This document shows positions 24,761 through 34,756 of a stretch of 64,000 nt of DNA, in pieces; the stretch's first letter is position 1, and each line of letters opens with the position of its first letter. The notes beneath the pieces were generated by a model that saw nothing but the letters and a program-made list of their open reading frames with translations, was not told where the DNA came from and made no database searches. Origin of the DNA: Ignavibacteriales bacterium (GTDB taxonomy: Bacteria; Bacteroidota; Ignavibacteria; UBA10030); the NCBI GenBank assembly GCA_026390595.1, contig JAPLFQ010000020.1, forward strand, positions 186,001 to 250,000, written 5' to 3'. Made by a program: the position numbers and the translations under genes.

Positions 24761-27718
24761 TTATGGTATGCTTGGGCACTGGATTGCAAGAAGGATGAGC
24801 TTGGTCCTTTTTTTCCCGTGGAACATCTGGCGAGCGTTCACAAGCAGTTTCTTTCTGCCTCCATTGACAAAATTGTAATCGATCTCAACATCCTCAAAAA
24901 CATTCTGCCTGGGAAGAATCTCCTCAAGAAGTTCCCGCAGTTGAGGTATCTCCCACTTTGCATTGTCAAGTTCAAATATACTTTTCCCGACAGTTGTTTC
25001 GCTGGCAGTATTGAACGTTCTATAGAAAGAACGGTTTGCTGAGACAACTCTTAAGTCTTTGTCAAGAACGAGAAGCGACTCCCTCACGGTAGCAACGATA
25101 TTATCTGCATACTCACGTGCATGCTGAATGCCCTGGTTCAACCTATTTATCTTTTCGTAGGCCGCTTTCGCATTGCTAATATCTGAAAACGTAACCACGA
25201 CGCCGTCAATAACATTGCTTGTTGTACGGTACGGCAAGATCCTCATCTGATACCAGAGACCGTCATTGGTTTGCAGCTCAATTTCTTTACACTCAAGAGT
25301 TCTCAGGACTTCTTTTGCATCCTCAATCAGCTTGCCATACTTGAGATTCGTAGCTATATCGGTTATTGGTCTTCCAATGTCGGACGCAATCAGGTTCACA
25401 ATCTTCGTTGCGTGGAACGTAAATTTCTTAACACGCAACTTGGCATCCAGGAAGATGGTCGGCATACCGATGCTTTCCATCAGGTTTTTCATATCATTAT
25501 TGATACCCGAAAGTTCGTCATTCTTGTTCTGAAGCTCGGTGTTGACTGTAATTAATTCTTCGTTGAGCGACTGCAATTCTTCTTTGGAAGTTTCCAATTC
25601 TTCATTTGAACTTTGCATCTCCTCGTTGGTTGATTGCATCTCTTCATTGGTCGACTTAAGTTCCTCATTGGACGTTTCCAATTCTTCAATGGTTGACCGC
25701 AGGTTTTCTTTCGTAGATCTTAATTCGCGCTCAAGTCCTTCAATATGCTTTCCCGATTTCTTATCGTAATGAATGCGCTTGGAAGCCGACAGTAGTTTTG
25801 ACGGTAAGGCTTCTTCAAAAATCACCAGGAGTGAACCGAGCATCTCCTTGGGCTCTTTGATCGGCTTCACCGTAAGATTTATTACCTGAGTGCTGCCGTT
25901 GGTTTTTACTTTGATCCCTTCGGCGGTGAGCGACTTCTTGCCTGACAACACTTTTCTCATCAACACCGGAAGCTCTTGCTGCAATCCATCGCGGGCCATT
26001 TCGATAATATTCATCTTCGCTTCGCCGTGAGTGAGCTCAAGGTACTTGCCGGTTCTTCCGTGGATATATACTATATCTCCATTCGCTGTTGTGATCACGC
26101 AATTGGGAGAGTAGTTTTGCAGGATAACTTGTTCCGCTAGCTGAGTAATGTTTTGTATTTCGTTAGTCTTCATAATGGTCCCGTGAGCTTTCCCTTCCGA
26201 CCTTGAGACCGGGAATTCCATGTACGGTCTCACCGAGTAAATGGAATCTCTTCTTTTGTAGAGCTTCCATTTCTTATCTGCCACTGAAAATAAATCGACA
26301 AACTCGCCGATAGTTTCCGATGAACCGAGAAACAGTATTCCATGAGGCAAGAGACTGTAATGGAGCAGCGGGATTATCTGTTTCTGCAGTTCGGCATTCA
26401 AATAGATTAGAAGGTTGCGGCAGGAGATCAGATCGAGTTTGGTGAATGGGGGATCTTTTATGATGCTCTGCGGAGCAAAGACCAGCATTTCCCTGATTTC
26501 TTTTCGAATATGAAATAGATTTCCCTCGGAAGAAAAGAAACGGTCCAAACGTTCTTTACTCACATCGGACGCAATCCCGGAGAATGTGCCGATGCGTGCT
26601 CTCTCAATTGCGTTATTGTCAATATCTGTTGCAAATATTTGCACGTTTAGATTCTTCCTCGCTTCATTCATGCACTCTCGTAACACAATTGCAACGGAGT
26701 ATGCTTCTTCGCCGGTATAACATCCCGGGACCCACATTCTTATCTGACCACCATCCGGCTTGCTTTGCACTACCTCCAACAATATCTTTTTCAATTTCTC
26801 AAAAGATTCGGGATCTCTGAAAAACGCTGTCACCCCAATCAGAAGCTCCTTAAACAAGTTTTCAATTTCTGCGGGATGTTCCTGAAGCAGCCGGACATAA
26901 TTGGGAAGAGTGTCTAACAAAGAGACATTCATTCTTCTTTCTATGCGCCGGAAGATCGTGTTTTGTTTGTAGCGTGAGAAGTCGTGACCAGTATGAGTTC
27001 TGAGAAGTATAAAGATTTTTTGAAATGCATCGGGAATTTTGCCATCAGCAGTTTCTCTATGTAACAGAGCACCTTTGACTGTTTGGGAGGTATATCTCAT
27101 CAACTGATCCGGCATTTCTTCAGGCGGAAGGATGTAATCGGCTAGTCCGGTTTTGACGGCGCTGCTTGGCATACCGTCAAATCTTGCCGATTTTGGATCC
27201 TGGACCATGACCATTCCTAACTCACCCTTCACTGCCTTTAACCCGGCAGTACCGTCAGAAGCCATTCCGGAGAGGATAATACAAATAGCTTTGTCGCCGC
27301 AATCTGCTGAAAGGGATTTGAAGAAGAAATCAATTGGAAGCCGGAATCCATGCGCTTCAAGAGGTTCAATCAATTGAATGGTTCCGTGAAGTATAGCCAG
27401 ATCTCTATTGGCCGGTGCGACATAGACATGGTTGGGTTCAACCGTCATTCCATCTTCAGCTTGGAATAATTTCATCCTGGTAGATTTCTGAAGCAATTCC
27501 GGCATGATACTTACATGATTTGGATCCAAATGGGACACTACGATAAACGCCATGCCAGAATTCTCGGTCATATGCTGGAAAAATCTTTCGAGAGCCTCCA
27601 ATCCGCCTGCGGATGCGCCGATACCGACAACATAAAATGAATTATTTGAGGAATTGCGTTCACGTGTGCTTTTGTTTTTCTTGACGGCAGATCGATTAGG
27701 ACTTGTTTTCTTCTTCAT
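24761..27718 (-). CDS. CheB-CheR-PAS fusion signalling protein lacking a kinase
   Basis: 985 residues. A CheB methylesterase domain (about 28-210) has the catalytic Ser in GIGASAGG and VVSHLDPNHVS. A CheR methyltransferase domain (about 225-490) has FRDPESFEKL, the SAM motif VPGCYTGEEAYS, FATDIDNNAIERAR and ISCRNLLIYL. Then a first PAS-like region, a long coiled coil of repeated STNEEMQ/SSNEELE units (about 660-755), and two PAS domains (about 765-870 and 880-980). Related proteins go on with 'LLAIEDITE' and a histidine kinase; this one stops after LLAIQCPSIP, so the kinase is absent or lost. The region is AT-richer than the rest of the window and follows a tRNA, which suggests transfer. Likely role: two-component-like signalling through partners. 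Confidence 0.85.
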   Translation of the reverse strand: MKKKTSPNRSAVKKNKSTRERNSSNNSFYVVGIGASAGGLEALERFFQHMTENSGMAFIVVSHLDPNHVSIMPELLQKSTRMKLFQAEDGMTVEPNHVYVAPANRDLAILHGTIQLIEPLEAHGFRLPIDFFFKSLSADCGDKAICIILSGMASDGTAGLKAVKGELGMVMVQDPKSARFDGMPSSAVKTGLADYILPPEEMPDQLMRYTSQTVKGALLHRETADGKIPDAFQKIFILLRTHTGHDFSRYKQNTIFRRIERRMNVSLLDTLPNYVRLLQEHPAEIENLFKELLIGVTAFFRDPESFEKLKKILLEVVQSKPDGGQIRMWVPGCYTGEEAYSVAIVLRECMNEARKNLNVQIFATDIDNNAIERARIGTFSGIASDVSKERLDRFFSSEGNLFHIRKEIREMLVFAPQSIIKDPPFTKLDLISCRNLLIYLNAELQKQIIPLLHYSLLPHGILFLGSSETIGEFVDLFSVADKKWKLYKRRDSIYSVRPYMEFPVSRSEGKAHGTIMKTNEIQNITQLAEQVILQNYSPNCVITTANGDIVYIHGRTGKYLELTHGEAKMNIIEMARDGLQQELPVLMRKVLSGKKSLTAEGIKVKTNGSTQVINLTVKPIKEPKEMLGSLLVIFEEALPSKLLSASKRIHYDKKSGKHIEGLERELRSTKENLRSTIEELETSNEELKSTNEEMQSTNEEMQSSNEELETSKEELQSLNEELITVNTELQNKNDELSGINNDMKNLMESIGMPTIFLDAKLRVKKFTFHATKIVNLIASDIGRPITDIATNLKYGKLIEDAKEVLRTLECKEIELQTNDGLWYQMRILPYRTTSNVIDGVVVTFSDISNAKAAYEKINRLNQGIQHAREYADNIVATVRESLLVLDKDLRVVSANRSFYRTFNTASETTVGKSIFELDNAKWEIPQLRELLEEILPRQNVFEDVEIDYNFVNGGRKKLLVNARQMFHGKKRTKLILLAIQCPSIP

Positions 27719-28230
27719 AGATCCTCACAGATATGCTTAACGGCGCTTCCGAAAATCTGGTTTCTACGAATGAATCACCATAGAAGAAGCCGGAAATATT
27801 TCGCCGGACGGGATCCTACGACCTTGAGATTGAGTTCATCATATGCCAAACTAGTCATTTGATCTGCAACAAGCAATCGGAGGCGTACCCGAGATAGGGT
27901 GACCTAAACTACGTACTCGTGGTACACAAAACTGGAATCGGGACTTTCTTCCTAAATGGTAGCACTCTTTGCAGGGAATCATACTCACCAAATGGCTGGC
28001 GAGGCCAACTGGAACCGTTACTGACTCCGCCTGCCAAACACCGCTTGCAGATGCGCAACTGTTTTCGTAATTTCAAATCCAGAGTGTACTTGAGTTCTCG
28101 GTTTTGCTGAGAGCGGGGATTCCGGGTGTCATCCCGCCACAGACTTGACACCGGCCCCGCGGCAAAGAAGTCACATGAATTCTTGACCCTGGAAGATCGG
28201 GGTCAAGAATTCTTCTTATAAGGGGTTCGG
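27719..28230. other. Gene-free stretch with inverted repeats
   Basis: It separates the AT-rich chemotaxis-like genes from tilS. It holds a GTGTC/GACAC inverted repeat at 28122-28154 and the perfect 13-base inverted repeat at 28177-28212. Open frames here do not look like protein. Confidence 0.55.
28177..28212. repeat. Perfect 13-base inverted repeat upstream of tilS
   Basis: GAATTCTTGACCC and GGGTCAAGAATTC are separated by 10 bases. The right arm ends 18 bases before the GTG start of tilS. It may be an operator, an mRNA hairpin or a terminator of weak type (TTCTTCTTAT follows). No protein can be named. Confidence 0.75.
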
Positions 28231-29628
28231 GTGAACCAGCAGCACCATGTTCTTGAGATCCAGTTTGCCCATTTCCTGAAGTCGTCGGGACTTGTGCAGC
28301 CGGGCGATTCGATTGTGCTCGCAGTGAGCGGCGGCATCGATTCAACTGTCATGACGTATCTCTTCGCAGATCTCCGCCCTCAATGGAATCTCACGTTGAC
28401 TGTCGCTCATGTCAATCATCAACTGCGCGGAGAAGAATCCGACGGCGACGAGGCGTTCGTCCGAAACCTGGCAGAGTCTCTCAGGATTCCATGTTCTGCA
28501 GAGCGGGTGAATATCATCGACTTCGCACACAGCGCGCACCTTTCCAAGCAGGAGGCTGGGCGCCAGCTGAGGTATGAATGCCTCGAGCGTGCACGGCAAG
28601 GGGTTGATGCACGATCCGTCGCAACCGCCCACCAAGCGGACGACAACGCTGAAACAGTTCTGCTGAATACTCTTCGAGGTACCGGCATCCGCGGTCTGGC
28701 GGGCATTCCGGTCAGACGCGAGGCCGGCGCCGTCATTCGGCCTCTCCTGTTTGCCCGGCGCAAAGACATCGAAGAATATGCCCGGATCCGAAACATCGGG
28801 TATCGCACAGATTCCTCGAATGAGTCTGTCGAGTACAGGCGAAACTACCTTCGGCATAACGTGATTCCAATCCTGGAGTCATCAGGTGCATTCGACGTAG
28901 TCTCCTCGCTGAATCGGATGTCACGACTTATGAGGCAGTTGGACGATTTGCTGACAGCGGAGGTTCGGCTAGTACTCCCTGGCGTGCTCACGCAGGACCA
29001 ACAGGGAGCGACGCTGCTCGACATCGCAAAGCTACGATCGAAACCTGAGTATCTACAGGAGGGAATCGTCCTGGAGGTATTGCGAAGGCTTGAATCCGAG
29101 GTCGATTCGGAAAAAATCCTGAGACTGCTCGAGCTCTGCGATCTGAGAACCGGGAGCCAGTTGCAGCTTTCCAAGACTCTTCACGTGTATCGTGACAGGG
29201 AACAGCTTACATTCGTCCGCCCGCAAAAGGAGACACTGCTCCACGAGCAAGTCTCAATCGGCAAGAGTTATGTTTTTCGCGATTTCCGCTTTTCCTTGAG
29301 CCTTCCGATTCCCCCGCCGGAAACTCTCGGGGCTGCTTCCGGCGTTGAGTTCGTTGATGCCGGCAAGCTGGGCGACCAGCTTCTCGTGCGGTCATGGGAA
29401 GAAGGCGACTGGTTTATGCCGCTGGGCCTGCACGCCCGCAAGAAACTGAGTGACTACTTCGTCGATCGGAAGATTTCGCTTCTCCAGAAGAAGGAAATCC
29501 CGATTCTCGAATCGAACGGCGACATCGTGTGGATTTGCGGGATGCGGCTGGATGACAGGTTCAAAGTCACAGATCGGACCCAGAGCGTTATCAGGCTCGA
29601 GTTTGGATCTACAATATTCGCTCACTAA
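28231..29628 (+). CDS. tilS: tRNA(Ile)-lysidine synthase
   Basis: 465 residues from a GTG with AAGGGG upstream. The enzyme joins lysine to C34 of tRNA-Ile(CAU) so that it reads AUA. The N-terminal PP-loop is clear (AVSGGIDST, residues 31-39), followed by AHVNHQLRGEESDGDE and ATAHQADDNAETVLL, the family signature, and RPLLFARRKDIEEYA. The C-terminal half (to YFVDRKISLLQKKEIPIL) is the tRNA-binding region of the long TilS form. Its substrate is probably the tRNA at 6381-6454. hpt follows after 16 bases and ftsH after that, the order tilS-hpt-ftsH common in many bacteria. Confidence 0.95.
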   Translation: MNQQHHVLEIQFAHFLKSSGLVQPGDSIVLAVSGGIDSTVMTYLFADLRPQWNLTLTVAHVNHQLRGEESDGDEAFVRNLAESLRIPCSAERVNIIDFAHSAHLSKQEAGRQLRYECLERARQGVDARSVATAHQADDNAETVLLNTLRGTGIRGLAGIPVRREAGAVIRPLLFARRKDIEEYARIRNIGYRTDSSNESVEYRRNYLRHNVIPILESSGAFDVVSSLNRMSRLMRQLDDLLTAEVRLVLPGVLTQDQQGATLLDIAKLRSKPEYLQEGIVLEVLRRLESEVDSEKILRLLELCDLRTGSQLQLSKTLHVYRDREQLTFVRPQKETLLHEQVSIGKSYVFRDFRFSLSLPIPPPETLGAASGVEFVDAGKLGDQLLVRSWEEGDWFMPLGLHARKKLSDYFVDRKISLLQKKEIPILESNGDIVWICGMRLDDRFKVTDRTQSVIRLEFGSTIFAH

Positions 29629-29644
29629 AATCGACTGTATAATA

Positions 29645-30193
29645 ATGGCCAACGAGATCACGATCAACAACGACCGGTTTGCCCTGTATCTTTCAGAAGA
29701 ACAGATCAAAGCCAGGGTGAAAGAACTCGCCGTGCGGCTCAACAGCGACTACCGCGGCAAGGTGCCCATTTTCATTGGCATTTTGAATGGGTCTTTCATT
29801 TTCTTTGCCGATCTCATACGCGAGATCACGATCGATTGCGAGGTCGATTTTCTCAAGCTTTCGAGCTATGGCGACGCGAAGATATCGTCGGGCCAGGTCC
29901 GTTTGCTCAAAGACCTCAACTGCCAGGTCAGCGGCCGAGACATCATCGTTGTGGAAGACGTTGTAGATTCGGGAATCTCGATCGACTTCATGAAGAAAAT
30001 TGTGATGAAAGAGAATCCTGCGTCGTTCAGCGTTGTGACATTGTTGCTCAAGAAGTCGGTGGCGAAGGTTGATTTCCCCATTGATTATGTGGGATTTGAG
30101 ATTCCACCCGAATTCGTGATCGGCTACGGCTTGGACTATGCGCAAAAAGTTCGTAACTTGAAGAGTATTTATCGGCTCGCCCCGCAGGAATAA
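29645..30193 (+). CDS. hpt: Hypoxanthine phosphoribosyltransferase
   Basis: 182 residues. Converts hypoxanthine (and usually guanine) with PRPP to IMP/GMP in purine salvage. The PRPP loop [11 protein letters not shown] (about 97-107) and the flexible-loop region LKLSSYGD are present, and [19 protein letters not shown] near the end is the purine-binding signature. The ATG at 29645 follows tilS by 16 bases; the open frame runs further upstream inside tilS, but this ATG gives the normal family length. It probably shares a transcript with tilS and ftsH. Confidence 0.95.
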   Translation: MANEITINNDRFALYLSEEQIKARVKELAVRLNSDYRGKVPIFIGILNGSFIFFADLIREITIDCEVDFLKLSSYGDAKISSGQVRLLKDLNCQVSGRDIIVVEDVVDSGISIDFMKKIVMKENPASFSVVTLLLKKSVAKVDFPIDYVGFEIPPEFVIGYGLDYAQKVRNLKSIYRLAPQE

Positions 30194-30233
30194 TTCCGGC
30201 AACCGTGGCGATGAGTTTGAAGGAGCGAAGTGT

Positions 30234-32342
30234 ATGAATTATCAATGGTATAGTGAAGAACCATCAGATGACAAGCAGAAGGACGGGGGCATGAAGCGGC
30301 GCAATCCTCCTCCGAAACTCCCCAAGAAAGGGCCTAAACCGGTCCGGGAAGACGATTTCAACTGGAACAAAGTGGGGCGGATGATCGCCGGCTGGCTTGG
30401 TATTCTGCTGGCTGTCTATCTGATCATGCTCGCGTTCAAGCAGACAGAGGAAACCGAATACGAAATCAACTTCACAATGTACCAGAAGCTTCTGAACGAC
30501 GGGAAGATCTCAGAGGCCCTGATAAAGAAGTCGGATTTCAACAACTACGATTTCCACGGCAAGCTCAAAGAACCCTCAGAGATCACGACCTCGAACGAAA
30601 AGCGCGTTCTGGGGGCCACCCGGGTCTGGCTGACGCTTCCCTACTCCTCCATCAACGAAGAAGTTATCGGCATCTGGACGAAGAAGGAGCTCAAATTCAA
30701 CGTCGTCAAGGAAGACAGCACGTGGACAAGTTTGCTGATATCCACGCTTCCCTGGATTCTGCTGATTGGCATCTGGCTGATTATTTTTAGGCGTATGCAG
30801 GCCGGTGCAGGCGGCACCAAGGGGCTATTCAGCTTCGGAAAGAGCAGAGCGAAACTGCTTACCGAAGGGATGTCGAAAGTGACCTTTATGGACGTTGCCG
30901 GGGCAGATGAAGCGAAAATGGAGCTCCAGGAGATCATTGAATTCCTCAAAGAGCCATCGAAATTCCAGCGCCTTGGCGGCAAGATTCCACGGGGCGTCCT
31001 GCTCCTCGGCCCTCCGGGCACCGGCAAGACTCTTCTCGCCCGTGCGGTCGCCGGTGAGGCAGGCGTACCGTTCTTCTCCATCAGCGGCGCAGACTTCGTC
31101 GAGATGTTCGTCGGTGTTGGAGCGTCGCGCGTGAGAGACTTGTTTGAGCAGGGGAAAAAGAGCGCGCCGTGCATCATCTTCATCGACGAAATCGATGCAG
31201 TCGGCCGTCACCGCGGTGCAGGTCTTGGCGGCGGACACGACGAGCGGGAACAGACTTTGAATCAGCTGCTCGTGGAGATGGACGGCTTCGAGCAGAACAG
31301 CGGAGTCATTATCATCGCCGCGACAAACCGACCCGATGTGCTGGATCCGGCGCTTCTCCGGCCCGGCCGGTTCGATCGGCAGGTCGTCGTGGACAGACCA
31401 GACGTCAAGGGGCGTGAGGGGATTTTCAGAGTCCACACGAAGAATATCCCGCTCGCCGAAGACGTGAAACTCGAGGTGCTCGCGAAAGGAACGCCCGGGC
31501 TCTCCGGTGCGGACATCGCAAATCTCGCGAACGAAGCCGCGCTTCTCGCGGCCCGACAGAACTGCAAGGTTGTCTCGATGCTGCATTTTGAAGCGGCAAA
31601 AGACAAAGTCATGATGGGGATGGAACGGAAAAGCCTCATCATCTCCGACCGCGAAAAGCGCGTCACCGCATACCACGAGTCGGGGCACGTGCTTGTCGCA
31701 AGACATCTGCCCGATGCCGACCCTGTGCACAAGGTGACGATCATCCCGCGCGGCCGCGCACTTGGCGTCACGACGTATCTCCCGATCGACGAAAAGCACA
31801 CCTACTCGAAAGAATACCTGGATGCGATGATCACCTACGCACTGGGTGGACGAGCGGCCGAGAGGCTTATCTTCAACCAGTTGACGACTGGCGCCGGCAA
31901 TGACATCGAGCGCGCGACCGAAATCGCCCGGAAGATGGTGTGTGAATGGGGGATGAGCGAGAAACTCGGACCTCTGGCATACGGAGCGAAGGAAGAAGAG
32001 CTGTTCCTCGGACGCGAGATCACGAAAACCAGAAACTTCAGCGAGAATACGGCGATCGCAATTGATCTGGAAGTCCGGAAGATCGTTACGGTGGCGATGA
32101 AGCGGTCCGAGAAGATTCTGCGCGAAGATCTCGAGACGCTCCACCGGCTTTCCAATGCCCTGCTCGAACGCGAGATACTCGATTCAGACGAAATCGACAG
32201 AATTATCCGGGGCGAAGAACTGCCTCCGGTTGACCGGCGTAAGAACGGCGAGCCTGAAGCAGATGCGGCAAAGACCAGCCAGCCTGCCCAGCCCAAGACC
32301 GAGCAGGCAATCGACAACGGCAAGCCAAAGAAAACCGCATGA
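30234..32342 (+). CDS. ftsH: ATP-dependent zinc metalloprotease FtsH
   Basis: 702 residues. Membrane-anchored AAA+ protease that degrades unstable cytosolic and membrane proteins. Two membrane helices at about 48-67 and 167-185 flank the outside domain. The AAA module has Walker A GPPGTGKT (259-266), Walker B IIFIDEID (314-321) and the arginine-finger region RPGRFDR (376-382). The zinc site is HESGH (481-485). The C-terminal tail is Pro/Ala/Lys-rich. GAAGGAG precedes the ATG. It ends in a 4-base ATGA overlap with the next gene. Confidence 0.97.
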   Translation: MNYQWYSEEPSDDKQKDGGMKRRNPPPKLPKKGPKPVREDDFNWNKVGRMIAGWLGILLAVYLIMLAFKQTEETEYEINFTMYQKLLNDGKISEALIKKSDFNNYDFHGKLKEPSEITTSNEKRVLGATRVWLTLPYSSINEEVIGIWTKKELKFNVVKEDSTWTSLLISTLPWILLIGIWLIIFRRMQAGAGGTKGLFSFGKSRAKLLTEGMSKVTFMDVAGADEAKMELQEIIEFLKEPSKFQRLGGKIPRGVLLLGPPGTGKTLLARAVAGEAGVPFFSISGADFVEMFVGVGASRVRDLFEQGKKSAPCIIFIDEIDAVGRHRGAGLGGGHDEREQTLNQLLVEMDGFEQNSGVIIIAATNRPDVLDPALLRPGRFDRQVVVDRPDVKGREGIFRVHTKNIPLAEDVKLEVLAKGTPGLSGADIANLANEAALLAARQNCKVVSMLHFEAAKDKVMMGMERKSLIISDREKRVTAYHESGHVLVARHLPDADPVHKVTIIPRGRALGVTTYLPIDEKHTYSKEYLDAMITYALGGRAAERLIFNQLTTGAGNDIERATEIARKMVCEWGMSEKLGPLAYGAKEEELFLGREITKTRNFSENTAIAIDLEVRKIVTVAMKRSEKILREDLETLHRLSNALLEREILDSDEIDRIIRGEELPPVDRRKNGEPEADAAKTSQPAQPKTEQAIDNGKPKKTA

Positions 32343-33052
32343 GCGAATCCCCTTTGAAAGTGCAGGACGCTCCGATTCGCAAGTTGCCTGAATCGGAGCT
32401 CCTTCACGCGAAGGCGACGATTGAGTACAAATCCGAATTCATCCGGAAGCTTATCCACCTCTGTTCGCTTTCCATCCCCACTGTCTACTACTTCATTTCG
32501 AGAGAACGCGCCCTGGAGATCCTGGCGCCGGTTTTTCTCGCGTTCTTTATCGTCGATCTCGCGAGATTCTATCACGAGCCCACGCAGGCCTGGTTCTATC
32601 GTTGGTTCGGCTGGCTTCTGCGCAGGCACGAGTCAGACTCCAAATCGAAACGACTGACAGGGGCGACGAATATCCTGCTGTCGGCAATCGTCTGCGTGAT
32701 GATCTTTCCAAAGATCATCACCATTAACGCCTTTGCAATCCTGATTATCTCGGACATCACTTCGGCCCTGGTGGGAAGGCGGTTTGGCAAGCATCGATTT
32801 TTTCAGAAGTCTCTCGAAGGGGCGACAGGATTCTTTGTTTCTGCTCTCGTTGTGGTTCTCCTCGCACCGAAGATCGAACGATTGCCGATGGAATACGTCC
32901 TGGGAATCATCGCAGCGGCCGCGGGGGCAGTCACTGAATCCATGTCGACTACCATCGATGACAACATCAGCGTTCCGCTCGTGATTGGTTTCGTTCTTTG
33001 GACACTCTATACGCTCTTTCTCCCCGGAATCAACCTCTACGCTTTCCTGTAA
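32339..33052 (+). CDS. Diacylglycerol/polyprenol kinase-like membrane protein (SEC59/VTE5 family)
   Basis: 237 residues with about six hydrophobic segments. Signature parts are [19 protein letters not shown] near residue 35 and [17 protein letters not shown] near 145, with [10 protein letters not shown] near 212. These match the polyprenol (dolichol) / phytol / diacylglycerol kinase family, which uses CTP or ATP to phosphorylate membrane isoprenoids or lipids and is related to phosphatidate cytidylyltransferases. The ATG overlaps the ftsH stop by 4 bases, so it is translationally coupled. The substrate could be a polyprenol, a geranylgeraniol-type alcohol or diacylglycerol; the presence of UbiA and GGR genes in the window makes an isoprenoid attractive but unproven. 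Confidence 0.75.
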   Translation: MSESPLKVQDAPIRKLPESELLHAKATIEYKSEFIRKLIHLCSLSIPTVYYFISRERALEILAPVFLAFFIVDLARFYHEPTQAWFYRWFGWLLRRHESDSKSKRLTGATNILLSAIVCVMIFPKIITINAFAILIISDITSALVGRRFGKHRFFQKSLEGATGFFVSALVVVLLAPKIERLPMEYVLGIIAAAAGAVTESMSTTIDDNISVPLVIGFVLWTLYTLFLPGINLYAFL

Positions 33053-33241
33053 GACCCGTTCGCCCCGGAACCTGGATACACAAATCTCACGCCACGCACA
33101 CGGATTGATTTGAGATCAGCAGACCGAGAACGGAACTAGATTGGGCTGCAGGCTGGATCCGACGCATTGGACAGAGGATGTCATTCGAGTAACAACGCAG
33201 GGTTTCATGAGGCAGTGATCAGGAACTGCACCTGCTTATCA

Positions 33242-34486
33242 TCACACACACGCTGCAATTACCGTAAAGACGCGTTTGTTCTTCAGCGCCTTCCGCACTC
33301 TCACCTGATTCGCCTTCATTTTCTCATGCACCCAGCGTATCCGCGAAAACCTCATCGGCGAGTACCGTTCCATATTTCTGGAATACGTCTCGCTGAACAG
33401 TCGCGGGCATCGGGCTATCGATTCCAGAATCAGGAACCGGCAACTCCGTCGCACCAGTTCTGTCAACGTATCGGCGTTACGGAAAACACGGGGACTGCCC
33501 AACGTGAGGACGACGTCCGTAAACGCATGAAGCCGATTCGCCGCCGCGTCAAGGGTCCCCATGGAGGCAGCGAGCGTGAAAAGAGTTTGGTGACCGTTTC
33601 TAAGATCCTCTTCCACATCCTGCAAATCGTCGATGAGCTGGAGGAACACACCGTAACCGAATGAGAACGCGGCATTTTCCAGAGAGAGATAACCCTTGGC
33701 GAGGTAAGCGTCCGCCAGAACAGACGTCCCTCCCTTCTCGATACTGATGTCCATCAGGTCCGATTCCGTCCACCGTTTCGACGATGAGTGTTGACGAAGG
33801 CTCTTCTCCTGGCCTGCATGAATTGCGAGCAGGCTCTCGAAGACATCCGGAAAGGACGATCGGGGGAATTCTGATTCTATCATCTCCACGAGATCCGATA
33901 TCTTCGCCTCGAGTCTCGAAGGGGCCGGAACGCTGTACCCTGAAAGCCGGAGTCTGAATCTTTTACTGAACTCCCGTTTCTCTTCTCCAGTGACCACCGG
34001 ATCATCAAGAAAGTTATCCGAATACGGATAGAGGAGGCTGTATGCTACTCCGGACGGAGTAACCCGCACCGGCAGGCCGAACCCGGCCTGCATACTGTTC
34101 AAGATCCACAAGTTGCGAAGCGCCTGGAAGAGGTCCTCGACCTGGAGGTCGGGATCAAATGAGTGCGCCCGCCGCGCAAATTCGTCACCCGCATCCGAGA
34201 ACTCCCCCAGCATCTCGTCTGTCTCCGCGCGGCGCCCGGGGTCCATCGATCGAACGACCATATTTCGCACCGATGACTTCATGCGCTGCAACTGAGCCAT
34301 CGCTTCTTCGGAGTTCACGTCGATATCCTTTTCAGCGAGGATTGACTCCTCCACCCTTGCTTCGGTCGCCTGCTGTTCTTCCTCGTTGTACTCCCTGCCA
34401 CACCACGGCAAAGCCATCGATGTGTTTTGCCACAATGAGGAACAATCCGACTTGAGAATCTGGAGATGTGCATCGAAAGAGATCAT
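33242..34486 (-). CDS. Class I isoprenoid-synthase-fold protein, unknown product
   Basis: 414 residues from the ATG at 34486 (an upstream TTG frame to 34642 is less natural). Mostly helical with two Asp-rich motifs at the spacing expected of class I terpenoid/prenyl synthases: SDNFLDD (about 156-162) and LIDDLQDVEED (about 284-294). The first is DNFLDD rather than DDxxD. The protein is longer than a standard prenyl diphosphate synthase and divergent from FPP/GGPP synthases and from squalene/phytoene synthases. It probably binds a prenyl diphosphate through Mg2+, but product and even activity are uncertain. It converges with the polyprenol-kinase-like gene at 33052 with no clear terminator between. 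Confidence 0.6.
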   Translation of the reverse strand: MISFDAHLQILKSDCSSLWQNTSMALPWCGREYNEEEQQATEARVEESILAEKDIDVNSEEAMAQLQRMKSSVRNMVVRSMDPGRRAETDEMLGEFSDAGDEFARRAHSFDPDLQVEDLFQALRNLWILNSMQAGFGLPVRVTPSGVAYSLLYPYSDNFLDDPVVTGEEKREFSKRFRLRLSGYSVPAPSRLEAKISDLVEMIESEFPRSSFPDVFESLLAIHAGQEKSLRQHSSSKRWTESDLMDISIEKGGTSVLADAYLAKGYLSLENAAFSFGYGVFLQLIDDLQDVEEDLRNGHQTLFTLAASMGTLDAAANRLHAFTDVVLTLGSPRVFRNADTLTELVRRSCRFLILESIARCPRLFSETYSRNMERYSPMRFSRIRWVHEKMKANQVRVRKALKNKRVFTVIAACV

Positions 34487-34671
34487 GCCGACTTGCGTGG
34501 TTGGTGCACTTGCAGCGAGTAATTCGGGTTCTTTCACGGTGAAGGGTTGTATCTTCTGTGAAAACAGGCGGCACGTTCGTGGTGCCTTCGGGTGTGTACG
34601 AGGGATCGAGTCAAAAGTTGCGGATGGCCGGGGGAAGAACAAATTCTCAATGGCGAAAGGTCAATCATCGG

Positions 34672-34698
34672 TTCTTCGACAGTTGAACTGCCGAAGAA
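34672..34698. repeat. Inverted repeat downstream of cstA
   Basis: TTCTTCGACAGT and ACTGCCGAAGAA pair (one G-T) around TGA. A second small palindrome, GACAGTCTAACTGTC, lies at 34710-34724. No T-run is present, so termination is not assured; the site lies 60 bases beyond the end of cstA on its reading strand. Confidence 0.55.
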
Positions 34699-34756
34699 GG
34701 CTCATGTCCGACAGTCTAACTGTCTGACAACGCAACGAGCGCCCAATCATTGGCAC

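Noticed and set aside
28103-28137. Terminator-like GCGGGGAT / ATCCCGC pair before tilS
   Set aside because: No T-run and overlaps a competing GTGTC/GACAC pairing; cannot be called a terminator.
23974-28230. Integrative element at tRNA-Met with attachment sites
   Set aside because: No copy of the tRNA 3' end was seen at the far side and no integrase of the tyrosine or serine type is present; only the composition and position hint at transfer.
30825-32144. Minus-strand open frame of 439 codons
   Set aside because: Lies opposite ftsH, whose motifs are complete; the opposite protein has no recognisable domain.
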